This document shows positions 12,250 to 23,789 of a DNA stretch of 64,000 nt, piece by piece. Under the pieces are notes generated by a model, which was given only the letters and a program-made list of their open reading frames with translations, was not told the origin of the DNA and ran no database searches. The position numbers and the translations under genes are program-made. Source of the DNA: Rhizomys pruinosus (Eukaryota > Chordata > Mammalia > Rodentia > Spalacidae); the NCBI GenBank assembly GCA_009823505.1, contig VZQC01004565.1, forward strand, positions 830,520 through 894,519, in the 5' to 3' direction. The stretch's first letter is position 1. Each line of letters begins with the position of its first letter.

Positions 12250-12300
12250 CTAGTTTTGGTCAATATTTTGGTTATGGCAAAAGAGAAACAAACTAAGACA

Positions 12301-12523
12301 GGATCCAAGCTATTGAAGCTGATGGTGTCACTCAGTGGTTTATTCTGGATGCATCACGGACCTGTCACACAAACACCTCAGTGACAACTTGGCTGCTCTT
12401 GGTTCTCCAATCAAATTCATCCTCTCACACAGCCTCAGAAAACCTACTGTCATCCCTCCTCATAGAAGCAGCACTTGTGGATATCTGAATCTCTGCATAA
12501 GGTAGATTTTTTTCTAGTTGTAC
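12301..12523. other. 3' flank of the V-kappa relic
   Basis: No coding pattern or repeat is recognised. It lies downstream of the minus-strand V segment. Confidence 0.4.
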
Positions 12524-12801
12524 CACTGTTAGGAGCTTGTGTCCTTTGCAAATAATAAACTCCACCATTCTCAAACTCTAGTCTGGTGATTTTCACTATG
12601 AAATTTGTCCTGACCCACTGCCACTGAACTTTTCTGGACCCAGATGAACGTTTGGAGATTTGCCTGGCTCGTGTACACAGAATAGGTGTTTCCATCACTA
12701 TGTAGAAGGCTGAGACTTCATTTGCAGGAGATGGAGGATGGCACTCCATAGGTGATAGGCAGAGAAAGTGGAGTTTGGATCATCTAGATATCTCCAGTGG
12801 C
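12524..12801 (-). pseudogene. Immunoglobulin kappa V segment relic, V-kappa-2-like: V exon
   Basis: On the minus strand this matches a V-kappa-2 family exon. The FR1 start reads CCAAACTCCACTTTCTCTGCC, CDR1 has the long form ending GGAAACACCTAT, FR3 has TTCAGTGGCAGTGGGTCAGG, and the end codes VYYLQRTQAP. The acceptor AG is at 12802-12803. Damage is extensive: an early TAG, frameshifts, loss of much of FR2-CDR2, and exact loss of the codon for the conserved second cysteine (VYY runs straight into LQ). The heptamer-like AACAGTG (12524-12530) follows, with only an A-rich stretch where the nonamer should be. An intact family member would form part of an antibody light-chain variable domain after VJ joining. 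Non-functional. Confidence 0.88.
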
Positions 12802-13157
12802 CTACATAAATGAGGAGGAAGTTCAAGGTCATAAATGATTATCCACTTCATAATTTAACACTGTTATAATTCAGAGTAAATTATTGTTTTGTTTTTAATT
12901 TTTTACAAACTAATTATATTAAATTTTTAAAAATGACAAAAATATAAAAGACACATTGTAGGATTTTCCTGTATTAGCCCACTCTTTCTATGTGACAGTC
13001 TTCATTAGGTCCCAGGTCCCTGTTTTTGTGGAGTCCCTAAAACTCACAGGTCTACATATCTCTGCACGAGACATCTAGAAAGAGCCCAGAGAGGCAGCAG
13101 GGCTTTAGAGATCACCAATTGGGGTCATTCTTCTTACTTATGTCCCCTTATCTTTAC

Positions 13158-13205
13158 CAGGGATCCAGAACATTAGCGACCCCAGGAGCTGAAGTTTACT
13201 TGTAT
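13158..13205 (-). pseudogene. Leader exon of the V-kappa-2-like relic
   Basis: The minus strand reads CAGCTCCTGGGG, then AATGTTCTGGATCCCTG, then a GTAAAG donor (GT at 13156-13157). This is the typical V-kappa-2 leader. The initiator position reads ATA instead of ATG (near 13203), and a small change shifts the frame around GGGGTCGCTAATG. The intron to the V exon is about 354 bases, normal for kappa V genes. Confidence 0.82.
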
Positions 13206-13236
13206 TTGCAAGTAAGATGCCTCTCAAGGGAACAAT

Positions 13237-13244
13237 ATGCAAAT
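13237..13244 (-). promoter_or_regulatory. Kappa V promoter octamer ATTTGCAT
   Basis: A perfect octamer on the minus strand (ATGCAAAT on plus), about 30 bases upstream of the leader relic. This is the Oct-1/Oct-2 site shared by immunoglobulin V promoters. Its survival contrasts with the broken coding exon. Confidence 0.8.
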
Positions 13245-13630
13245 TCCCTGGTGGGTGAGTTGAAAGGAGAAGAACCAGGCAAGCATCTAAAGCCCCTAGT
13301 ATGAGCTGAGTGATATAAATAATTTTTATAGTTGAAGTAAAACCAACAGAGATAAAATCCATGCTTCCTGAAGCAGTCTGCAGAAGTCCATAGCGAATGC
13401 CTGAGTTCTATGGTGTTCACAAGTTGCAAACAGCCCTGACACCATAAAATAGCATCAGAGATCTGAAGATATAGATGTGTGCAGGCTTTTTCATCTTTGG
13501 GAGGAGAAAAGGCACTCTGCTTGGTTCCCTGTCAGCTAGTATCGATAAAAAACAGCACTCACAGAACAATTAGTGATCTTCAGACTTTTTTCCCCATTAG
13601 CAGGAAAGAGTAGAGATACTTCAAAAGATC
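13245..13630. other. 5' flank of the V-kappa-2-like relic
   Basis: No gene or repeat is recognised apart from ordinary AT-rich sequence. Confidence 0.4.
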
Positions 13631-13787
13631 TGGTGCCAGGCAAGGTGGAACAAGCCTTTAATATCATCACTCAGGAGGCAGAGGCAGATGGATCTCTGTG
13701 AGTTCTATGAGTTCATGGCCTGCCTAGTCTACTTAGTGAGCTCCAGGACAGCTGGGACTAAAAGGAGACCCTGTTTCAAAAAGACCA

Positions 13788-13822
<35 letters not shown>

Positions 13823-13825
13823 ATG
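13631..13825 (+). mobile_element. B1 SINE with (AAAT)n tail
   Basis: A B1 body with a short internal duplication (GTGAGTTCTATGAGTTCATGG) and a tail expanded into about ten AAAT units (13785-13825). Confidence 0.9.
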
Positions 13826-14022
13826 ATATGGTGTTACCAGAAGCATTGATATTTTGCAAAGAAACCAAATATTAGAAATGTTTTTATATATTTAAGTTCC
13901 ACAAATGTTTTCAAGGACAACACAAATCTCTTTCTATTATAGAGCCAATAGGACTGATCAAGACCCCTTTGGATCAGGGCTTCTTTGAGATTATGTATGT
14001 ATACTACCTAGACACATGTTGT

Positions 14023-14425
14023 GCTGGATAACTTTAGTGTCAACTTGACACACCTGGGTTGAGGGAGTCTCAATTGGGGAATTGGCTACATTGGACTGGC
14101 CTGTGGGCACATCTGTGGAGTATTGTCTTGATTGTTGGGCAATGTGGGAGGACCCAGCCTACTATGGGTGGTCCCACCCTGGGCAGGCTGTTGTGTACCA
14201 TATAAGAGGGCAGGCTGAGCACAGGCCAGGGGAGCAAGCCAGTAATCAGCACTCCTCCATGGCTTGTGCTTCAGCTCCTGCCTCCAGGTTCCTGCCCTGA
14301 GTTCCTACCTTGGGCTCCCTGAGTGATGAACTGTGACCCAGGAGATGTGAGCTGAATAAACCCTTTCCTCCCCAAGTTGGTGTCTGTCAGAGTGTTTTGT
14401 CACAGCAATGGAAGAGAAACTAGAA
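14023..14425 (+). mobile_element. DNA-transposon-like repeat, full length
   Basis: An intact copy of the family seen split at 10921-12300. It runs from TGTGCTGGATAACTTTAG to GAGAAACTAGAACA and contains AATAAACCCTTTCCTCCCCAAG. It has no coding capacity. It probably belongs to a rodent non-autonomous hAT-like family; the name is not certain. Confidence 0.7.
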
Positions 14426-14479
14426 CACATGTCTATATAATTTATATGATATATATTTGTGATAAAACATTATAAGATG

Positions 14480-14688
14480 CATTTATTTATTTTATTTTAA
14501 ATACACTTGTATATCTAGGTGCTCATACTATGTTTGCTTGGTTTCCCAAAGAGAGCATAGGAGGGCATTGTATTTTCTGGAACTGGAGTTGCAAGTAGTT
14601 GTAATTCAACTGAAGTGGGTGGGGGCAAACAAACCCAGGACCTCTGGAATAGTAAAAGTTCTTTTACCACTAACCCATCTTTCCAGAA
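14480..14688 (-). mobile_element. Old B3-type SINE
   Basis: A diverged minus-strand tRNA-derived SINE. GGAACTGGAGTTGCAAG and a degraded CCATCTTTCCAG head are recognisable. Confidence 0.75.
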
Positions 14689-14788
14689 ACCAAAAGTCAT
14701 ACATTTCTTCAAGGAAAGTTCAGATAGATTGAATTAGGATGATAAACGGGGGGGGGCAGACAGTATTTCTCTGTGTCCTAAGCTATCT

Positions 14789-14999
14789 TTTATATTTTTT
14801 TTATGTGTTTGAATGTACTGTCTGCATGTTGGTTGGTGCACCTGTGGCGTGCAATGCCATGGAGGTCAGAAGAGGGTGACAGATTCCCATGGAACTGGAG
14901 TTAAGGACGATTCTTAGCTGCCATGTGAGTGCTGGGAATATAACCCTGGTCCTCTGCAAGAGCAGTCATTGCTCTTAACCACTGAGCCATCTCTCCAAC
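14789..14999 (-). mobile_element. B2/B3-type SINE with 12-bp target duplication
   Basis: The direct repeats CCTAAGCTATCT (14777-14788 and 15000-15011) bound the element. The same 12-mer recurs at 15204-15215 after the next B1, so this site has a third copy that the SINE insertion alone does not explain. Confidence 0.92.
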
Positions 15000-15028
15000 C
15001 CTAAGCTATCTGAGAAGTTTATTGGCAG

Positions 15029-15190
15029 CCAGGCATGATGGCACACACTTTCGATCCTAGCACTTGGGAGGCAGAGGCAGTCAGATCTCTGTGAGTTCAA
15101 GGCCAGCCTGGTCTACAGAGTGAGTTCCAGAACAGCTGGGGCTACAGGGAGACCCTGTCTCAAAAAGGCCAAAAAAAAAAAAATAAAAAG
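15029..15190 (+). mobile_element. B1 SINE
   Basis: A full-length B1 with A-rich tail. Approximate flanking repeats around ATTGGCA are visible on both sides. Confidence 0.93.
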
Positions 15191-18100
15191 ACTTGATTGG
15201 CAACCTAAGCTATCTTCAAATTCTTAGACAGCTCCTTGTATCACATTTTCTTTTCTTAATCAATTTATTTTTTAATTTTCATTTTTATTGATGCTTCGTG
15301 TATTTCATACATCATTTTCCAATTCAGTTCAGGCATATTTCCCTTTCCCTTCCCCCCAACTCACCCAATCCCAGATCATGCATTCTGCCATAACTGTCCT
15401 GCATCTTTCTCTCAGTTTTTTTGCATTTTTTTAACAATAAGTGATAATTTATGACTACAAGCATCCTTCATGTAAAACCAATTTGCAAACAGTTGTGCCC
15501 AAACCCACACAGCCCATGGGTTCCACCATCCAGCAGGGGGGCCTTGTATGATCATCAAGTTGATCAAATGAGTGTCCAGACTATATTGCTGTAGTTTCAC
15601 CTTTCACCCCAATCACAGCCCTTACATTCTACCATGACCCCTCATCCGCAGATTGTTCCCTAAGCTTAGAAAAGGGGCACAGGTGGATGAGAAGCAAAAC
15701 AGTGTACTTTCTCTGGAGCTGTTGTCTTGGACTCTGGTGAATACTGACTGTTTCCTTTCATGGGCTGACAGTTTGTCCAGGAATAACCTTTTGATCCTAC
15801 TAATGAAGCACAAGCAATTAGATATATAGGTATTTAAACAGTACTAATTGTTATGGTAGGTTACTTTGGTATAGACACAGATGTTTGGATGGCATGTTAA
15901 TCCATGAATTACATTTTTTTCTGTTAAATATGACAGGGTCTTACTGTGGCTTATAACATCTCCTAACCTTTAGAGGATGTAAGCTTGTGGCATCAGCCAT
16001 GGGTTATTCCTCCAAGGAGAGAGCCAATAGCCAATTAGATTTGGGATATACAGGCACATGGCTGCCTCTGCTGCACAGTATTTCCAGGCAGGTGAGGTGT
16101 GGGGTTGCTGATGGAGGAGTCTTGCGTGACTCAAAGAGACCCATATTGCTTTATTGTAAGTGGCCCTTTGGTAAACACTGTCTTTATTCCCAGGAGACCT
16201 TGTACACTTGCTGTGTGGTCCAATACTCCCTCCCATAGTTTGACTTCAGTCTTCGAAAGCAGGGCCGTTAGCGCCTCTCTTCTTGGCAGGTATCCCCAGT
16301 TTAGACGCAAGGAGCCTTTACCTTTCGGTGGGGTGGGTTGGATCCCCTGCCACGTCTCCTTGGTAGAATAAATCCGTTGCTGATGTCAAGAGCTCCTGTA
16401 GTAATATATGTTTGTTAAGTGCATGCTTAGGAGACTGATTGAGTATTATTTGGTTCTGAATAGAGAATCCTTTTCACAGTCCTATTCTAATAGTCAATTT
16501 AAAGACAAGCATTTTTACTGGTTTTGTATAGAATACCTCTATAACATGGCTCCAATTACATTGCCAACACCTCGAATCATTATCATATTTCTCCTTGTTC
16601 TAATGGGGGGAGGTAAGAAAGTACCTCGCATATTAAAACCTTGCGTGCACCATGAAAGGTAGTTTCCCTTAGGACCCATAAGAGTTGTTACAAGTAAGAC
16701 CCACAGGGGTTTGATGTTGGTACGCATCTGGAGGCATATTTCTTCGTTTCAATGTTCAGATGGGCAACCTTTTCTAGTTGCACTTTCTGGTACATCCTAC
16801 ACAATGCAAAGCATGTATCTTTTCTTTCTCAGCCATTAGTTGGTGATATTTTGACCTGTTGGAACAACAAATTTGTTTCCGTGGTTAGTTTTAAGAGATT
16901 GAATTGCAAGGTTTTTGACGAAAAAGTATTCATATCTAGCTGTATCCCCCTTTTTAATCTTTAGATGTTTTTGTTTTTTGACCCACAGATCTCCAGAAGG
17001 CAGTCGTATTTATACGTATACCTATAGGGGAATCAAGGCACAGATTTTATCAAATTAACCCATGCTTGTTTTTGGGTGACTGTATTGATTAACTTGGGAA
17101 GCAACTTATTTCTAAGTTAAATCATCCTAGAGGTGAAAGAATATGCTACAAGGTATACTGTATATCAAAAAATTATAGAGAACATTTTTTAATGTGTCAA
17201 TCCCAAAAGTTGTGTTATACAGATTTTAGTAAAAAAATGTGGAACCAACAGCAATTTAATATAGCCATTTAACTCAGAGCGCATTACCGTTTTTATCAGA
17301 CCTTTAAACCAAAATGTTGTTTATATACACATATTTACTTTTACATAGTCAAAACAATTACCTGTAGACAAGTCCTGGGAAAACTGGGTAACTTGTTGAA
17401 CTCAACGTCAATTAAATAGCATTAATTGAAATATACTCCTGTCTCCTCTCCACCTCTCCCACCCCTTCACCCTCCCACCCATCTCAACATTTCACGCAGT
17501 TTTCTGATGCAGTCTTTCTGTTGTTGTTTTTTTAAGATGGCTCCCTCTCCACAGAAAAAATTAGATATGGTTATTGCCACTAGCATCCATATATGAGGGA
17601 TACCCATTCTTCTTTGTTTTTTCCTGGGACTGTTTATGTCACTTAACATAAATTCTTCTAGCTCCTCCATTACCTGGCAAAGTTCTGATGTTGCACATCT
17701 TTACCACTGCATAGAACTCCATATGGTGTAGATGAACCACATTTTCTCTATCCACTCAGGTTGAGGGGCACATGGGTTGGTTCGTAACTACTTTTGTGCT
17801 CTTGTGAACAGAGCTACCAATAAAACTAGCTGTGCATTTCTTCTGTAGTAAGATGAGTCAGTGGTATATACCCAAGAGTGTATGACTGGGTCAAAGTGGC
17901 AGCTCATTTTGAGGCTCTTTTAGAGGTTCTCCACACTGCTTTCCATAAGGACTGTACAAGTTTACCATTCCCAACCAGCAATGGATTAGTGTTCCCTTTC
18001 CCCACAACCTCTCCAGACCAATTGTATCCATTTGTTTTCCCTGATCCTAGCCAGTCTTATTGGAAGTAAGTGATATCTTGAAGTGGTTTTAATTTGCATT

Positions 18101-18330
18101 TCCTTATTTGAGTGATGGCTGAACACCTATATAAGCTTTTTCTCAGCCATCTATTAATTCCATCCTCTCTGACGATCTCCATTCAAATCTTTGGCTCCTC
18201 TTTTGAGAGATTCATGTTTTTCTTTCTTTTATGTTTTTTGTTTTGTTTTTGTTTTGTTTTTGGGGGGGTTGTTTTTTTTGTTGTTTTATTTGTTTGATTG
18301 TTTGTTTGTTTTGGTGTTTTCGTTTTTTTA

Positions 18331-18455
18331 AACAGGGTTCGTCCTGTAGCCCCAGGCTTCCTGGAACTCACTCGTAACAGTCTGGCCTTGAACTCACAAG
18401 ATGCGCCTGCCTCGCCCTGAGAGCTAAGATTAAAGGCGTACGCCACCACACCGGC
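18331..18455 (-). mobile_element. B1 SINE in L1
   Basis: A minus-strand B1 with several single-base gaps (for example GTTCGTCCTGTAGCC), in line with the gap-rich sequence around it. Confidence 0.85.
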
Positions 18456-19287
18456 TCATCTTTGTTTTTTGAGTATTGTTATCTCTGGAAATTAAATGCT
18501 TTGTCAGATATTGTCAGGGAGGTTTTCTCCAATTCTGTGGGTATTTCTCTTCACTTCGTTAATGTTTATTCTTTTGATATATCAGAAGCTTTGGAGTTAA
18601 GAGGTCCAAGTTTGGTCAATTGTCAATCTTATATTCTGTGCAGCTGCGGTCTGATTTAGGAAGTCTTTTCCTATGGCTATGTCCTTGAAGTCTGCTGCCA
18701 GGTTTCTCCTTCTTCACCTCCAAGTTTGGGGCTTCACGTTGAGAGTCTTGATCCATCTGTAGTGATTGTTTGACAAGGGGAGAGGTAGGGGTTTAAATTT
18801 CATTCTTCTACAAGTGATGATCAAGTTTTGCAAGCACCGCTTCTGGAAGATGTGTTTTTCCTCCATTGTGTCTTCGTGGGCCCCCTTGTCAAATACAGGT
18901 GGCTGAAATTGTATGGCTTCAGGTTGGGATCGTCAGTTTTTATTCCATTGGTCAACTGGTCGCTTTTTTGTGGCGCAGTATCAAGCTGTTTGTATGACTA
19001 GAGCCCTGTAAGTATAGTTTTGATGTCTGGTAGAGTGATCCCCCCTCTGTGACTCTTTTTGTCTTAAGGTTGCTTGTTATTATCGGACTTTTGTTTTCCA
19101 GATGAAAGTGGAGAAGTTTTTCCAAGCCCTGTGAAGAGAGTTTCTTTGGGATTTGATTGGGATTGCATTAAACTGTACAAGAGGTTTTGGGGTAGAATGG
19201 ACATTTGTACTATATTTATTTCCCAATCCCATGAGCATGGGAGGTGTTTGTCCCCTCTGAGTCTTCCTCATTTTCCTTCTTCAGGTT

Positions 19288-19584
19288 TTAAATTTTTTTG
19301 TTGGTAAGAGAATCCTTGGTGTCTTTGGTAATGTTTGTTCCTAGGTATTTTATTCTTTTTGAGGCTATTGTGAGTGGGAAGGTCTCCTTGTATTCCTTCT
19401 TCAGTTGCTTGTTATTGGTGCAAAGAAAGGCTACTGATTTTTCTAGATTTATTTTGTATCCTGCCACTTTACTGAAGTACTCATTCATTTCTAGGAGTTT
19501 TCTGGTGGAGTTCTTAGCCTTAGCATCCCTTAGGTAGACAATCATATCATCAGCAAAGAGATAGCTTGACTTCCTCTTAACCAA
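19288..19584 (-). pseudogene. L1 ORF2 fragment with reverse transcriptase FADD box
   Basis: A 98-codon open stretch on the minus strand. It contains LFADDMIVYLRDA, the catalytic aspartate motif of L1 reverse transcriptase, followed by the [13 protein letters not shown] block. It is cut off by frameshifts on both sides. Part of the L1 at 15275-24215. Confidence 0.85.
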
Positions 19585-20148
19585 TTAGAACTCCTTTAAT
19601 TTCCTTTTCTTGCCTTATTGCCCTACAAGGTTATAAGCACTATATTGAAAAGGAGTGGCGACAGGGGCAGTTCATACCTTTAAGGGGAATGCTTCTATCT
19701 TTTTCCCATTTAGGATGATATTGGCTGTGGGTTTCCTGTATATGGCATTGATTAAATTGAGGAATGATCCCTCCAGTCCAGTTCCCTCTAGGATTTCAAA
19801 CATGAAGGGATGCTGGATTTTGTCAAAGGCTTTCTCCAAATCAGTTGAGATGGTGGTGTGGTTTTTGTCCTTCAGTCCATTTATATGCTTGATGATATTT
19901 ATTGATTTTCACATGGTGAACCATCCCTGCATCTCTGGTATGAATCCAACTTGGTCATGGTGGATGATATTCTTGATGTGAGTCTGTATGCCATTTGCCA
20001 GTATCCTGTTTAGAATTTTGGCATCTGTTTTCATTAGGGAGATGGTCTATAGTTCTACTTTTTGGTTGTATCTTTACCTGGTTTTAGAAATAGCATGATG
20101 CTGGCTTCATAGAAGGAACCTGGGATAACTCCTTCTGTTTGTATCCTT

Positions 20149-20694
20149 CTAAACAACTTGAGTAGTAATGGTTGTCTTTTGTAAATATTTTATAGAATTC
20201 TGCCATGAAACCATTTGGCCTGGGAATTTTTTGATTGGGAGGCTACTTATTACATCTTCAATTTCTTCCTCTTTCATTGATCTATTTATGCTGTCGATCT
20301 CTTCTTGGTTGAGCTTTGGTGGCTCCCAGGATTTCAGATATTGATCCATTTCTTCTAGGTTTTCAAACTTAGTAGAGTATAGGTTTTGGAAGTATTCCCT
20401 TATGATTTTCTGGATCTTTTCATTGTCTGTTGTGATATTTCTCCTTTCATCACAGATTCTATTGATTTGGAGTTGTTCCTTCTTTCTTTTAGTTAACTGG
20501 GCTAGAGGTCTGTCTATCTTGATTATTCTCTCAACAAACCAACATTTGGATTCATTGATTTTTTGTGTGGTTTTCTTTGTTTCTATTTCATTGATCTCTG
20601 CTGTGATTTTTGATATTTCTTCTTGTCTGCTGCATTTAGGGTTCATCTGTTGCTGTCTCTCAAGTATTTTTTGCTGCAGTGTTAGATCATTCAC
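20149..20694 (-). pseudogene. L1 ORF2 fragment, linker and start of reverse transcriptase
   Basis: A 181-codon open stretch on the minus strand, with a lysine- and glutamate-rich linker and the start of the reverse transcriptase (SSLPIKKFPG). It breaks by frameshift just after the region that reads [10 protein letters not shown] in intact copies. Confidence 0.85.
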
Positions 20695-20761
20695 TTGTGC
20701 TCTTTCTTGTTTTTTTTACTGTAGGCACTTAGAGCTATAAACTTCTCTCTTATGACTGCTT

Positions 20762-21457
20762 TTAAAGTATTCCACAGGTTTTCTGTGTTGTTTTATCATT
20801 GTCATTCAGTTCCGGGAATGTTTTTATTTCTTTCTTTATTTCTTCCTTGACCCATTCCTTATTCAGGAGAGTGTTGTTTAGTCTCCATGTGTTCTTGTAG
20901 GTTGTATCATTTATCTCGGAGTTGATATTGAGTTTTATTGCACTGTGGTCTGATAGAATGTTTGAGATTATTTCAGTCTTTATGTATTTGTTGAGTTTTT
21001 TCCTCTGTCCCAGTATATGGTCTATTTTGGAGAATGTTCCATGAGGTGCTGAGTAGAAAGTGTATTCTCTGGTGTTTTGGTGAAATATTCGATAGATGTC
21101 TGCGAGGTCCATTTGGTGTATTGTATCATTTAGCACAGTTGTCTCTCTGTTTATACTTTTTCCTGTTGATCTGTCTAGTGGACTTAATGAGGTATTGAAA
21201 TCCCCTACTATTAGTGTGCTGGGATTAATCTGTGCCTTGAGTTCCTGGAGAATTGTCTTTATAAAGTTTGGTGCACCAGTGTTTGGTGTGTATATATTCA
21301 TGATTGTGAGATCTTCATCGTCAATTGTTCCTTTAATACGATGAAGATCTCTTTGTCTCCTTTGATTTCTTTTGTTTTGAAGTCTATTTTGTCTGATACT
21401 AGAATAGCCACACCCACTTTCTTTTTGGTAGCACTTGCTTGGAATACTTTCTTCCAT
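20762..21457 (-). pseudogene. L1 ORF2 fragment, endonuclease domain
   Basis: A 231-codon open stretch on the minus strand. It carries the apurinic-endonuclease-like signatures of L1: NIYTPN, VGDFNT and SDHSAI (the catalytic DH pair). This domain nicks target DNA to start target-primed reverse transcription. It is the best-preserved part of this L1; the N-terminus and the rest of ORF2 are broken. Confidence 0.88.
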
Positions 21458-21606
21458 CCCTTCACCTTAAGTTGGTGCCTATCCTTGAAATTGAGATGGG
21501 TTTCTTGTTGACAGCATATAGATGAGTTTTGTTTCCTAATCCATTCTCCCAGTCTATGCCATTTGATTGGGGAGTTAAGCCCATTAATATTTAACGTTAT
21601 AGTTTT

Positions 21607-23711
21607 TGGTGGTTTTTAATGAGTGTCCCCCATGGGCTTTAAGTATTCAGACATTTGTCTCCAGTTGGTGGCACTGTTCTTGGTGGTCTTAGAAGGTGTG
21701 GCCATGCTAGAGGAAGTACGTTATTGGGGGCAGGCTTAGTGAGTTTAACAAGACTTGTGGTCTCCAGTCACTCTCTCTGCTTCCTGTGCTCTTTGTGAGA
21801 TATGACCCTCGGCTTGCTGCTCCAGCTCCAGCCACCATGCCTCCCGCCACAATGGACTCTATTTCTCTGGAACCATCAATCATAAGCTCAAATAAACTCT
21901 TCCTTTTATAAGTTCCTTGGTCATGGTGTTTTATCACAGCAACAGAAAAGTGATTAATACAGTTATTTGGTACCAGCAGTGGGGAGTTGACTGTGAAGAA
22001 CCTGACCATGTGGATGTTTGGAGAAATGTGAAAGACTTTAGAAATTTGGGCTAGAAAAGCTGTTGACTACTGTAAGCAGAGTTTAAGGGGCCATTCTAGT
22101 AGAAGCCTGGAAGAAAGCATTGCTGCAAAAAACATAGTTCCAGAGGAAAATAAAGACTTAGGCAGCAACTAGGATATTTTGATAAAGAGTCTGGCAGCAG
22201 TTTGCCCACAGCCCAAATGCTTGCCTAATGCTAAGTTGAAAAGCAATGGACTAATGTCTTTGGCAGAGGATATTCCAAGACAGCCTAATGTAGAAATGGT
22301 GACGTGGTTGTTAATGGTGAATATTGTACAGATCTACAGTGAAGAAGAGCAGATGGGGCAAAAAGAAATGCAGAATGTACTGTTTGGATCTTAAAACTGC
22401 ACTAGGAAGATTAAATGTGGGGCCAAGGCATGTGAAGGAGAGATTCCTTTTGATAAGGAGACTAAAGTGATTAAGGAGAGGCCTATCCACTTACAAGTAA
22501 ACAATGGAAAAAGTGAGATTAAAGTGAATAAGGAGAAGCCTTGAGATTTACAAGTAAACAAGAGAAACAGTTCCTTCAGGGCAAGACCACACCCAGCTAA
22601 GAAAGCATTTTCTACTTCAACAAGTCCAAGGCAGAGAAAATTTGCAAATGTGGTTAAAGTAGGAGAGAGTCCATACTGAACTTGCAGCCAAATTCGGCAA
22701 TTTCATTCACATGGTGCTGGCTTTAGAGGCATGAAGGATGCAAGAGTGAAGGGGTTATCAGTTCTTCCTCCAGGGTTTCAGAGAGCCAGAGCAGCTAGCC
22801 AGAGTGCAGCAGGGGCATTCCTGAATAAAGAAGGCCCTGATAGGCCATTGTGTGAAGCTGTGAATGTGAAGCCTGGTTGGCAGTGGAGACCCCAAGAAGA
22901 CTTTCGAGATGCCAGACCTGTGAGATATTTGCCAAGCAGAGCTGCATATAGGGAGTGGTACCAACCTAAGAAAGAGATGTATGTTGCAAGCAAAGCTGGA
23001 AGAGCTGAGTCAACTAAGCCCTTTGGAAGTCAAATCCCAGAAGTTGCATGTGGAGCTACTGGACTTGGCATTTGCCCTGCTGGTTTTTGGTCTAGTTTTG
23101 GTCCAGTATTTCCTCACTATGCCTCTATTCCTCCCTTTTGAAATGGGAATGTGTATTCAGTTCCACTGTACATTGGGAGTTTGTAATTTGCCTTTTGATT
23201 TTACAGGAGTTTACAGTTAAGAGATTGGCCTGAGTCTCAGAAGAGACTTTGGACTGTAGACTTTTGAATGACATTGAAACTGGTAAAGACTATGGGGACT
23301 TTTAAGGTTGGACTAAACGCATTTTGCATTTTATATGGTCATGAGCCTATGGGGGCCAGGGAGTGGAATGTGGTGGTTTGAATGAATGTCCCCCATAGGC
23401 TTTAAGTATTCAGACATTTGTCTCCAGTTGGTGGCACTGTTTTTGGTGGTCTTAGAAGGTGTGGCCATGCTAGAGGAAGTACATTATTGGGGGCAGGCTT
23501 AAGCCTTGTGGTCTCCAGTTGCTATCTCTGCTTCCTGTGCTCTTTGTGAGATGTGACCCTCAGCTTACTGGTCCAGCTCCAGCCACCATGCCTCCAGCCA
23601 CAATGGATTCTATTTCCCTGGAACTGTCAATCATAAGCTCAAATAAACTCTTCCTTTCATAAGTTGCTTGCTCATGGTGTTTTATCACAGCAACAGAAAA
23701 GTGACTAATAC
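21607..23711 (+). mobile_element. Complete MaLR element (two LTRs and internal region)
   Basis: Two LTR copies of about 350 bases (21607-21960 and about 23366-23711) flank roughly 1.4 kb of internal sequence. Each LTR has the MaLR layout: GTCCCCCAT near the start, AATAAACTCTTCCTTT near the polyadenylation site, and an end reading CAGCAACAGAAAAGTG then ACTAATACA. The internal part begins TTTGGTACCAGCAGTGGGG, as MaLR primer sites do, and has no retroviral genes, as expected. L1 sequence resumes directly on both sides. The LTRs are similar but not identical. Confidence 0.85.
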
Positions 23712-23789
23712 ATATTTGAAAGATGGCTGTTGCTTCCCTTCACTTTGCCATCCACTTGGACTTCTAGCCTCTGATTTCCTTATATTAGA

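Larger units (their letters stand above)
10921..12300 (+). mobile_element. DNA-transposon-like repeat, split by later insertions
   Basis: Three pieces match, in order, the element at 14023-14425. They are the head (10921-10985, GTGCTGGATAGGTTTAG), the body (about 11615-11799) and the tail (12254-12300, ending CAAACTAAGACA). The gap 10985-11615 and the LTR at 11800-12249 separate them. The family looks like a rodent non-autonomous hAT-type element, but I am not certain of the name. Confidence 0.65.

Noticed and set aside
20762..21457. A 231-codon frame as a host DNA-repair endonuclease
   Set aside because: It is the L1 endonuclease domain, followed downstream by L1 reverse transcriptase sequence.
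22731..23141. A 136-codon frame in the MaLR interior
   Set aside because: MaLR elements are non-coding and the frame shows no retroviral motif. It is kept only as a remark under the MaLR finding.
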